A stretch of DNA of 64,000 nt from Perkinsela sp. pyNocScin1 (taxonomy: Eukaryota > Euglenozoa > Kinetoplastea > Prokinetoplastida > Perkinselidae), in contig CAXHTR010000007.1 in assembly GCA_964019655.1 (NCBI GenBank), forward strand, positions 62,001 to 126,000. Direction: 5' to 3'. The notes under the pieces are model-generated. The model saw only the letters and a list, made by a program, of their open reading frames with translations, was not told the origin of the DNA and ran no database searches. Shown in pieces: positions 56,163 to 64,000 of the stretch (within the stretch, counting starts at the first letter, position 1; every line of letters starts with the position of its first letter). The position numbers and the translations under genes were made by a program.

Positions 56163-58556
56163 ATGTCTACGCAAACAATGCCCAACCCAACGCTCTCCCC
56201 GGAGAGCCGCGCAAAGGGCCGCACCGAGCTCTATGGGGTGCTGTCCCGCAGCGCCCAGCCGCAGCAGTTCCTCGCCTCGCTCCGCACCAAGTTCACGCAG
56301 ACCGGCATGATCGACGAGTACCTCGCCTTCCTCGATGTGGCGCTGTCCTCGCGCTTAGCTGAAAAAACAGATGGGCCCCTCACCCTCATGCATATTGTTG
56401 ATGCCATCTGCGCTGCGAGTTTCACTGCAGAGAAACCGGCGCAGAGCATCCGAGCGCTCGAGACCTGCAAGGCCATCCCAGAAATAGCGTCTAACCCGCA
56501 CTTCATGGCCCTGGAGGGCGTTGTGCTCTTTGCGGCCAGCCGGCACGCGGCGGCGAAGCACGCCCTGCGCGTGGGCCTCCAGATGTATCCGAAGGACCTC
56601 GGCCTTCTTTTGGCAGACGCCGCCGTGGCCCTCGCGACGCACAACTATCAGAACGCGATGGACCGCTATCGCACAATCTTTCTGCACGCCGCTGAGCCCC
56701 CACAGGAGGCCTTCGTCGGCCTCGCGCTGCTCCACGACGCCACCGGCGATGTCGCCAAAGCCCACGAGTGCGTCGACTTTGCCCTCACAGCGCCGGCCTC
56801 GCACACCGAAGTCCTCCGCCCTATCGAGCTCAAGCTGTATCGTCGAATTCTCGCCCTCCGCGCCGGCCACAGCACAGCTCCGCCCTTCGGCGAAGTCTTG
56901 AGCGATATTACTGCCGTCCCAGCGGCGCAGTGGGCGCAATCCCCACTGGTTGTGTGGGCTGTCTGTGAGACAGTCGTGCGGTCTATGGCACCTGAGAAGG
57001 CCCTCGAGTTCTTGCGCTCGCTCGAGGTGCACACGAGCGGCGAGGCAGCAGCTTTCGTCGAGTACTCCCTCGCGCGGGCCCACCAGGCCGGCGGTCACCC
57101 GAAAGAAGCCCTCACAGCCTACCAGCAGAGTTTTCTGAATAACTCTGCAAAAAATGCGCACCCCTCCCTCACTGGGCTCATTCAGCTCAGCCACGCAATG
57201 CACTGCGCGCTCCCTGAAGGGGCACAGCCGGTGGCCCTCGGGGCGGTCCACGGCCTCGAAGCGAAGCGCCGCCTCGCCCACATTTTACTGAATACTGAAA
57301 GTTCAGAAATCTCAAAATATGTCCACGCGCTCACCGCCCACGAGGGTGCGAACGACGCAGAGTGCTGGACGCTCAAGGCTATCGCCGACCGTGGCAGCGC
57401 CATCGCATCGAAAAACGCGGCGATGAGCGCTGTCGCCCTCGCTGAGGCCGGGCACGACCCCCGCGCGGCCCTCCTCGCCAAGCTCAATCTGCATGCCCTG
57501 CACCTCACAACAGGCGACACTGCGGCGGCCGCTGATCTTCTCAATGAAATCCTTCACATCAGCTCGATGAATGATTGCCACAAGGCGGTCCTCCTGTACA
57601 ATTATGCAGTTGGCAAGTTCCACGCAGGCGACTTTGCTGGTGCTGCCGCGCTCTTCGAGGAGTCGATGGCCCTGGGCGGGGTCCTCGACGCGCTCTTTGG
57701 GCTCGCGTGCTGCGCGTACAAGCAGATGGACCACGCGAGGTGTGTTGAGCTTGCCGAGCATTTCACAAGGCTAGCCCCAGACCACCAGGGCGGGCTCTTG
57801 CTCCTGAGCAGCCTCGGCGTGCCCCTCCCGCAGCCGCTCGAGTCTCTTGATAAGAAGACGCAGAGCCTTCTGTACACGCAGGAGGGCAACGCATTCTTTC
57901 TCGCAGTGCTCGCCAACGTGAGCGCTGGGTGCGCCCCAGAGGCCAACGTCGTCACTGCGGCGTTGCAGTCCTACCAGAAAGCCCTGCAAGTGTTCCCGTC
58001 GAACATTATCGCGCAGCACAACGCGGCGGTCGTCTTACGGTTTAGCGGCGCCAACTCGACAGCGCAGACGATCTTTGAAAACGTCGTGGCGGTGCAGCCG
58101 GACGCGGAAGTGCAGCACAGCGCACTAGTCAATCTGGGAGACCTGAGCTGCGCGGCGGGGCGCTATGCCCGGGCCTGCGGGTACTACGAGAAGGCGATGC
58201 ATAGCAAGGGGCCCTCGGTAGGCGTGGAGCTCGCCCGAAGTAAATTTGGCGCTGGGGACGTCGCTGGCGCCCTCACGACGATCAAAGAAAGTGAGATATC
58301 TGTGAAAAGCGGAGACGCCCACGTTGGCGCAGTCATCGGGTCGATATCGCTCGAAATTGTCAGTCTGATGGACACACTCGGGGGTGATAGTGTGAAAAAT
58401 GCTGGCGAGATCATCGCCGCTATTGAAGGCCTTGAGAAGAAACTGAAAGACCTGCGGGAGTCCGCGGCGTGGACCGAGGCCGACGAGAGCCGCGTGCAGC
58501 AGGCGAGCGAGTGCGAGGAACTCCTGAAAGATGTGCGGGCGATGTGCCATGCGTGA
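56163..58556 (+). CDS. TPR protein, probably CTR9-like (797 aa)
   Basis: Tetratricopeptide units run through most of the protein, e.g. ALRVGLQMYPKDLGLLLADA, GLALLHDATGDVAKAHECVD, and YQKALQVFPSNIIAQHNAAV followed by NLGDLSCAAGRYARACGYYE. The last pair has the order typical of CTR9, the TPR scaffold of the PAF1 transcription-elongation complex (KAL-x-x-x-P-x-N-x-x-A-x-N, then a NLxxxY unit). The C-terminal 60 residues form a charged helix. No membrane segment. Another TPR protein (SRP72 or an APC subunit) cannot be excluded. Confidence 0.5.
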   Translation: MSTQTMPNPTLSPESRAKGRTELYGVLSRSAQPQQFLASLRTKFTQTGMIDEYLAFLDVALSSRLAEKTDGPLTLMHIVDAICAASFTAEKPAQSIRALETCKAIPEIASNPHFMALEGVVLFAASRHAAAKHALRVGLQMYPKDLGLLLADAAVALATHNYQNAMDRYRTIFLHAAEPPQEAFVGLALLHDATGDVAKAHECVDFALTAPASHTEVLRPIELKLYRRILALRAGHSTAPPFGEVLSDITAVPAAQWAQSPLVVWAVCETVVRSMAPEKALEFLRSLEVHTSGEAAAFVEYSLARAHQAGGHPKEALTAYQQSFLNNSAKNAHPSLTGLIQLSHAMHCALPEGAQPVALGAVHGLEAKRRLAHILLNTESSEISKYVHALTAHEGANDAECWTLKAIADRGSAIASKNAAMSAVALAEAGHDPRAALLAKLNLHALHLTTGDTAAAADLLNEILHISSMNDCHKAVLLYNYAVGKFHAGDFAGAAALFEESMALGGVLDALFGLACCAYKQMDHARCVELAEHFTRLAPDHQGGLLLLSSLGVPLPQPLESLDKKTQSLLYTQEGNAFFLAVLANVSAGCAPEANVVTAALQSYQKALQVFPSNIIAQHNAAVVLRFSGANSTAQTIFENVVAVQPDAEVQHSALVNLGDLSCAAGRYARACGYYEKAMHSKGPSVGVELARSKFGAGDVAGALTTIKESEISVKSGDAHVGAVIGSISLEIVSLMDTLGGDSVKNAGEIIAAIEGLEKKLKDLRESAAWTEADESRVQQASECEELLKDVRAMCHA

Positions 58557-58730
58557 TGTGCCCCGGAAGTCTCCCAGTAGCCCCCTTTGCTCCCATTCTC
58601 GCCCGTTCGTCTGCTCCGATATGTCTTTGCGCCTGGAATATTTATTGAAATGTGATTGTAGTACTGTGCCGAGAGTTGTCCTCTTTAAAAAAAATTCTTT
58701 GGCTTCCAAGCTTTTCAACACTTATCTCTC

Positions 58731-60209
58731 ATGATCCTCGTAGCTTTAGCCAGTGATGCAGATGCGCAGTCTCTTGGCCGACTAGACTACACAATGGTGT
58801 CAGAGCAAACGATGATGGAAATGGCATTCGTACACGTCGACGACTTTAAAGACAAGAGCCAAAATTTCAAAGATTTGGGAGAATGGGCGGGAGTCAAACG
58901 GGATGATGCCGGGAACGTCAGAAAAATCGGTTTGCGCGCTCCAAGTAAAGGGAGGACTCATTACGATCATCTACATAGTGTAAGGGCCTCCGGCCCAGTC
59001 AATTTTGCGTGGGTTCCTCCAGGGGTCCAGAGACTCGAGCTCGAGAATATCACTGTGGTGAACTTTCGAGCACAGTACGTCCCTTCATGCATGGAAGTAT
59101 TGGCACTCACTTCGTGTAGCATTCGAGGCTCACTCGAGGCCAGCATACTCCCACGGACGCTGTGGTCGCTCGATTTGACAATCAATCAGCTTTCGGGGAC
59201 GCTCGACATGCAGAATATGCCCGACTTAATGAGTGCCATAGTAATCGCTGGCAATGATTTTGAAGATACGCTGCAGACGGCAGCGTTCCCACAAAGTCTC
59301 CGCTTCCTCAACGGGTGCTACAATCGATTTTTCGGCCCAATCGACCTCAGTCGCGTGCCGCGTACGCTCCTACACCTCTATCTGACCCACAATCGGCTCA
59401 CAGGAGCCATCGACGCATCGCAAGTACCAGAGACACTCTTAGACATTCTCCTCTCCCACAACCTGCTGTCGGGCCCGATCACGCTCTGGGGGTCTTATGA
59501 TCTTGAGCAGGACCACAGAGTCGTTCAGATCCATTACAACCAATTTCAGGGCACAATCACACATATCGCGATGTCCAAACCCGCGCACCTCAACTGCGAT
59601 AAGAATCGCTTTACTGCGATAGACTGGAAGAAGATGACGAGCGTCTACCATTTATCAGCTCGGATGAATAGAATCGGGGGGACGCTGTGCATCGCCGCAA
59701 TTCCAAAGGAGATGCAGAAGCTGGATCTCAGCGAAAATCTGCTCGTCGGTAGCATCTTCCTGCAGGACTTGCATGCTGACATGACACTTCTTCTGTTGGC
59801 TCGGAACGACCTCTCAGGCAGCATTGATATTTTAGACTTACCACCCTCCCTCGAGATCCTGAATCTCATGGAAAATCGTCTGACAGGGCCCATTACCTTT
59901 GGAAAGCACATACCTGTGGAATTCTCGCTACAGGGCAACAACTTTACTTCGATCCACCCGCGGGTGGATAAGAGCTGGGACAAGCTCCGCATCCTCGACG
60001 TCTCCCACAACAGTATCACACAGGAGGTCCTACAGTGCGGTCACGTGTACTTTAGCGATGTGCTGTACATCAATCTCTTTGGGAACGCCATCGGGCGCTG
60101 CGAAGACACCCACGGCCGGCGGACACGTTCCAGAAAAGTTTTCTACGATGCGGGGAGGCCGTACCAGCGCTCGATTGAAAAACTCGACGAGCTCCGAAAA
60201 AAGAAATAA
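58731..60209 (+). CDS. LRR protein, longest type (492 aa)
   Basis: Leader MILVALASDADAQSLGRL, then VSEQTMMEMAFVHVDD and the cap WAGVKRDDAGN (cysteines lost). About twelve LRR units. It is the partner of 10048-11502: shared FAWVPPGVQRLELENITVVN / RWVPPTLQEIEIAKYRVVN block, ITFGKHIP / IRFGDKIP, and LFGNAIGRCED / LHGNDIGSCAM end. It sits alone among housekeeping genes, far from the main array and in the opposite direction. The tail is basic (EKLDELRKKK). Confidence 0.87.
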   Translation: MILVALASDADAQSLGRLDYTMVSEQTMMEMAFVHVDDFKDKSQNFKDLGEWAGVKRDDAGNVRKIGLRAPSKGRTHYDHLHSVRASGPVNFAWVPPGVQRLELENITVVNFRAQYVPSCMEVLALTSCSIRGSLEASILPRTLWSLDLTINQLSGTLDMQNMPDLMSAIVIAGNDFEDTLQTAAFPQSLRFLNGCYNRFFGPIDLSRVPRTLLHLYLTHNRLTGAIDASQVPETLLDILLSHNLLSGPITLWGSYDLEQDHRVVQIHYNQFQGTITHIAMSKPAHLNCDKNRFTAIDWKKMTSVYHLSARMNRIGGTLCIAAIPKEMQKLDLSENLLVGSIFLQDLHADMTLLLLARNDLSGSIDILDLPPSLEILNLMENRLTGPITFGKHIPVEFSLQGNNFTSIHPRVDKSWDKLRILDVSHNSITQEVLQCGHVYFSDVLYINLFGNAIGRCEDTHGRRTRSRKVFYDAGRPYQRSIEKLDELRKKK

Positions 60210-60387
60210 TCAAGCTTTGGAATTATGAGAGAAAATATGAGAGAGTGAATAGCTTGCTGTTTAAAGAGAAAAAGAATAAAAAGCAGTCATTTAAAATTGT
60301 TCATCAATCCTTCGTAAAGTTTTCAGGCAGGTTCTACGCAAGTCTCATTCGACTATCCCACCCATTTCTTCATTTCTATTTCTCTCC

Positions 60388-62571
60388 ATGTCACACGAAA
60401 GCATCCGCCTGCGCGTCGAGAAGACGATCCCACCCCTCGAGCACCTCAAGTCCCTCGACATCCTCTCCCACGACGAGATCGCCGCCATCATCGAGCAGCG
60501 CACGAGCGACGAGTTCAAGATCTGCTGCCCAAGGCCCCTCCAGCGCGACTTCGTCGCCTCCATCGAGTACGAAAAAAACCTCCGGCGGCACATTTTCAAG
60601 AAGGCGAAAGAGCTCGGCGCAACAGTGCACCAGAAGTGGTCGCGGCAGATCAACAGCCGCGTCATTCTGTTGTTCGAGCGCTACATCGAGCGCTTCGGCA
60701 GGAGGGACAGCACAGTGAAAGAAGAAATTCTCAAAGAGTACGCTGCGTACCTCCTGCAGACGCGCAACCTCGAGCGGCTCAACCGGGCGCTCACGCAGGC
60801 CATCGAGCGCGACCCGACAAATGCGAAATTTTGGCTGATGCTCATCGAGCATGGCGGGAAACTTATCAAAGACACCGACAAGTGGCGTGGGATGCTGACA
60901 AGAGCTACGCGCATGTGCCCGAAGCGCGCAGAGATTTACCACAAGCGAGTTGTCGTTGAAGTCCAGCACATGGCCAAGGGCATTCGAATTCTGGCAGAGG
61001 AGGCTGACGACGAAGCCAAGCGGGCAGGGCTCGAGCGCCTTGCGCCACTGGAAGACGTCCCGCAGTGCATTATTGCTGCGTTTTTGGCAAACTTTTCAGT
61101 GGAACGGCTGCGAGAAAGCGTTGAAGAAATACTCAGACCATTTTTGAAGAGCTGCTGGGCGCCGTACGGCCGCTCGATGATGGAGGCGATGGCCGCGCAG
61201 TATGCGATGTGCTGTGGTCAAGTCGCTGGGGAGGACAATTTGATAAAACGGCTCGATGATGTCGCGCCAGTAGATGAAGCGCACGTAGTTTGCATTGCTG
61301 AGATTCGACGCCTTCTGGAAGACTCAATCAGCGCATGGGAGGCGGAGCACAAGCAGCCGATGCAGAATATCGCTGACGCTGTGCTCAAGCCAGCAGCGAA
61401 GGCGAGTGAGAAAGAAGACGATGGCGACAATATGGAGCTGGAGGTCGTCACAGATAGCGATGGTGAAGCAGACGAATCTGTGAAGCAGATGGAGCAGTTA
61501 AGAGAAAGATGGGAGAATTTGGGAAAAGCCGTCGAAAAGTTTTTTGAGAGTGATGCGAAAAGCAGCGCAGTAGTGAGAAAACGAGTGCTTGAAAGCATTG
61601 AAGCGTTTGTCAATGTACTTGCTATGATGAAGATGGAAAAGGATACGCTTGACTTACTCCAAGAATTGAAATCTGCAGCTGATACAACCCATGCTGAGGA
61701 AACATTCTCTGCAGTTGATTTATCTCCGGAAACTTTGGAATCATTCATCGGCAGCATACAGCGGGCACAGGTAGCGGGTATCCCCTCTGGGAAACTCGTT
61801 CATCTTCTCAAAGTTTTGTTCACATCCTGTGGCCTGTGCCGCCTGCCGGAGAATATTTCGATCATCGCGCAAGCCATGTACAGAGAAGTCATCCCTGCAG
61901 ATTTTTGCTCTGGAGTCGCTTCACTAGAAGGTTTCATAACCAAAGCGTGGGAGGAGCTCAAAGCAATTCCAACAGACGAGAAAGCGTTTCTCTCCGTGCA
62001 CAGCAAGCGATGGCGTCTTCTCGAGGTATGTGCCTCTCTGCCAGTAAGTTCTAGAGCTGAAGCCGACAGCGACGCATCGAGTGATGATGAAGGCGAAGCG
62101 CATCGAAAGCCGAGCAGCAACTTTCCAACGACGTTACTTCAAACAGCGTTGACCCAGGCACTGCAGTTCAAAAGGGACTGCCCGATCATTGTCCCACAGC
62201 ACACCATAGCTGCCGAAGCTGAGATCGACAAATGCCTTGCATTCTGCTTCGAGCAGCTCCTCCAGCTTGGAATGACAGCACAGCAGCTCCTCAGCAAGTA
62301 CGACGCACACGCTCACAGCTTTCCAGCAGACGCATGGAAGATTCTCGCCAAGCACTCCTCTATGCAGGCAGCAGCGAGCCATAAGCGTGTCTGGGTCCTG
62401 CGGCAGTGGCTCGACAAGGCGGTCAAGGGACCGAAGGCGGGCATGATGGAAGCGTTTGCAGCGTGCTTGGCCGAAGGTAGCGGCTTCTTGCCCACAGAGA
62501 TCGAACGGATCCGGGATAAGGCGTTCATTTCGCTGAAACCTGCGGAGCTTCAGCAGGTGTACACGATGTGA
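60388..62571 (+). CDS. UTP6: U3 snoRNP component UTP6 (727 aa)
   Basis: UTP6 is part of the UTP-B module of the SSU processome, needed for 18S rRNA maturation in the nucleolus. The N-terminal domain is clear: IRLRVEKTIPPLEHLKSLDI, LSHDEIAAIIEQRTSDEFKI, then DFVASIEYEKNLRRHIFKKA. HAT-type helical repeats follow (LNRALTQAIERDPTNAKFWL, WRGMLTRATRMCPKRAEIYH). Acidic linkers lie near residues 345-375 (DDGDNMELEVVTDSDGEAD) and 555-570. The C-terminal third is helical and less conserved. Length is in the family range. Confidence 0.85.
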   Translation: MSHESIRLRVEKTIPPLEHLKSLDILSHDEIAAIIEQRTSDEFKICCPRPLQRDFVASIEYEKNLRRHIFKKAKELGATVHQKWSRQINSRVILLFERYIERFGRRDSTVKEEILKEYAAYLLQTRNLERLNRALTQAIERDPTNAKFWLMLIEHGGKLIKDTDKWRGMLTRATRMCPKRAEIYHKRVVVEVQHMAKGIRILAEEADDEAKRAGLERLAPLEDVPQCIIAAFLANFSVERLRESVEEILRPFLKSCWAPYGRSMMEAMAAQYAMCCGQVAGEDNLIKRLDDVAPVDEAHVVCIAEIRRLLEDSISAWEAEHKQPMQNIADAVLKPAAKASEKEDDGDNMELEVVTDSDGEADESVKQMEQLRERWENLGKAVEKFFESDAKSSAVVRKRVLESIEAFVNVLAMMKMEKDTLDLLQELKSAADTTHAEETFSAVDLSPETLESFIGSIQRAQVAGIPSGKLVHLLKVLFTSCGLCRLPENISIIAQAMYREVIPADFCSGVASLEGFITKAWEELKAIPTDEKAFLSVHSKRWRLLEVCASLPVSSRAEADSDASSDDEGEAHRKPSSNFPTTLLQTALTQALQFKRDCPIIVPQHTIAAEAEIDKCLAFCFEQLLQLGMTAQQLLSKYDAHAHSFPADAWKILAKHSSMQAAASHKRVWVLRQWLDKAVKGPKAGMMEAFAACLAEGSGFLPTEIERIRDKAFISLKPAELQQVYTM

Positions 62572-62732
62572 AAGCTTAACAATGCTTTGGAAAGAGGTGT
62601 GCACAGGACGCACAGATTCTGAAAAATGTCGAGGAACAAATCTTCAGTAGGAGTGCATCGTCATTCTTTTGAGTGCGTATTCTGCTTCATTTCGTCATTA
62701 CCATTTTTTTACGTTCCTCATCCAAGTTTTCA

Positions 62733-63149
62733 ATGCCTCGTTTGCCAGCACTCACCGTTGAAGACGTCGACACAATGTACATCGCCCTTATCCCAGGAGT
62801 ACTCATGTTACTCCTACTCGACAGCACCTGGGCCATCCTCCACGATTCGGCATTAGTTATCAAACACCATTTTGTTGTCCTGTTCGTACTCACAGTGATG
62901 CGCATGCTCGCTCAATGGTATATTAAGCGCCGCGACCGACGATACTGGTTCCACATTCATGCGTCGGCGCCAGGCGCGGAGTCAAAAGAATGTTCGATAT
63001 GTCTCGATGGCATTCAGAATGGCGATCAGGTGCGCACTTTACGCTGCGGGCATAAGTTCCACGCTGCCTGCATTGACGAGTGGCTTACTGTGCGCCGAAG
63101 CTGCGGCTACTGCCTGGCCCCATTATACGACATGCCTGATCAGTACTAA
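62733..63149 (+). CDS. Membrane RING-H2 ubiquitin ligase (138 aa)
   Basis: Likely E3 ligase. Two hydrophobic segments (about 15-35 MYIALIPGVLMLLLLDSTWA and 46-62 HFVVLFVLTVMRMLAQW) precede a C-terminal RING-H2: C87, C90, C105, H107, H110, C113, C124, C127, with LRCGHKFHAACIDEW as the central signature. The start at 62733 follows a T/C-rich stretch; an earlier in-frame ATG at 62673 would add 20 residues. Small membrane RING proteins usually act in ER or endosomal quality control; the substrate is unknown. Confidence 0.82.
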   Translation: MPRLPALTVEDVDTMYIALIPGVLMLLLLDSTWAILHDSALVIKHHFVVLFVLTVMRMLAQWYIKRRDRRYWFHIHASAPGAESKECSICLDGIQNGDQVRTLRCGHKFHAACIDEWLTVRRSCGYCLAPLYDMPDQY

Positions 63150-63288
63150 AATGCTTTTAACACAATAATCTTGCAGAAAAAAATCATCCGTGGTATATGA
63201 AATGAAATTGATAGTGTTCGTAGTTCGGGAATCGAGACGTTCTTTGGAATGATCAGCTCTATTTGTTTGCTTCCTTTACACTGGTCGA

Positions 63289-63732
63289 ATGTCCACAGCC
63301 AATTTCATCGCGAAGGCTGAAGAAGCCAACAGCATCTGTTCACAAGCAGAATTAAGGCCAGCAGCGCTTATGCTCACACGCCTTACCGCGAATGCGCACG
63401 CAGAAGAAAACGCAATGCTGAATCTACAGAATGCTCAAAAGCGTCGCAAGCGTGACCGTGAAGCTTTTGAAGTCGCTATGGGGTCACTTGAAGCAGCTCG
63501 CCAAAGCACTACGCTGAATGAGGATGCCCCCGACTGTTCCTTGCCCTCAGGTGCCACGCGGAAGTTGCCCCACATCAGCATGAGCCTAGCCAAATTCGGC
63601 AGATGCTTTTTCAATCTCCTGGTTGCATCTCATGTTCTTGACTACGCGGGCTATGTCAAGTTTGCGAGTGGTTGGAGAACTTGCGTCTCCGTATGTAATA
63701 TAATCTTGCTTTTCTTGTTCCATGGCTTTTGA
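63289..63732 (+). CDS. Helical protein with C-terminal hydrophobic segment (147 aa)
   Basis: ATG at 63289. The first half is charged and Ala-rich (NFIAKAEEANSICSQAELRP, NLQNAQKRRKRDREAFEVAM), suggesting helices or a coiled coil. The end has hydrophobic residues (FFNLLVASHVLDYAGYVKFA and VCNIILLFLFHGF), so a tail anchor is possible. The plan recalls the 29967/36712 family but the sequence is not clearly related. It is the last gene of the plus-strand run. Confidence 0.5.
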   Translation: MSTANFIAKAEEANSICSQAELRPAALMLTRLTANAHAEENAMLNLQNAQKRRKRDREAFEVAMGSLEAARQSTTLNEDAPDCSLPSGATRKLPHISMSLAKFGRCFFNLLVASHVLDYAGYVKFASGWRTCVSVCNIILLFLFHGF

Positions 63733-64000
63733 AGCCACGGAAATCACAAATACCATTGCCCCCTAACATACTAATATGCTCCATCTTTCGAGCCAATGGT
63801 TAATGCCGTCTGGAATCTTATCATTTGTTTTGATTCTTTTTAATTCCAAATGTAGCACTTTGTCACGAGCATACAGATGTACAGCGCATGATACAGGTCC
63901 ATTAGCTGTGAGCAGTACATATAAACATAGGATAGGGTATCGCCACCTCATGTTCAGCCTATTCTCGCCACGGCCATCACGTGGGTGGTAGAGCAACATG
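63733..64000. other. Window end, nothing recognised
   Basis: Short frames on both strands without recognisable content. Confidence 0.5.

Overview
The window looks like nuclear DNA of an intron-poor single-celled eukaryote. A kinetoplastid or other euglenozoan is the best guess. Seen: long uninterrupted eukaryotic genes (cohesin SCC3, 40S uS7, UTP6, a PPR protein, mitochondrial ATP synthase delta, a small Tim, a LYAR-type zinc finger), gaps of only 70-175 bp between several of them, and long same-strand gene runs (+ 1-9.4 kb, - 10-26.1 kb, - 39-44.3 kb, + 45.3-63.7 kb). Five tandem single-hairpin RNA candidates with a 3' AGA box at 51.2-51.6 kb resemble the H/ACA-like snoRNAs of trypanosomatids, and the ATP synthase delta reads like the kinetoplastid version as I remember it. 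The species is not established.

Layout. (1) 1-26.1 kb: a dense array of about 22 leucine-rich-repeat (LRR) genes and relics. They share a very short hydrophobic leader, a cap with a C-x-W-x-x-V-x-C pattern similar to the plant-type LRRNT, and repeats of about 23 residues (LPxxLxxLxLSxNxxxGxhxLxx). Several members are broken: a stop at codon 2 plus a 14-G tract, an internal TAA, a T-run frameshift, and fragments without heads or tails. (2) 27-38.8 kb: a mosaic of decayed repeats. It holds several pieces of an IS30-like DDE transposase, copies of the 5' end and an internal part of the cohesin SCC3 gene, a coiled-coil/C-terminal-TM family in three copies, and six copies of a motif block with exactly fixed spacing. 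(3) 39-44.3 kb: minus-strand genes for a coiled-coil protein, cohesin SCC3 and 40S uS7. (4) 45.3-50.1 kb: four LRR genes of a second subfamily, three AT-rich and one GC-rich. (5) 50.2-63.7 kb: housekeeping genes, the snoRNA-like array and two further LRR genes.

Working together: the housekeeping genes are unrelated to each other (cohesion, translation, rRNA processing, transcription elongation, mitochondrial import, ATP synthesis and RNA metabolism) and share only a transcription direction. The LRR genes look like a fast-evolving exported or surface repertoire, with intact members beside fragments that could act as recombination donors; that last point is inference. All homology statements come from reading the sequence; no searches were run.
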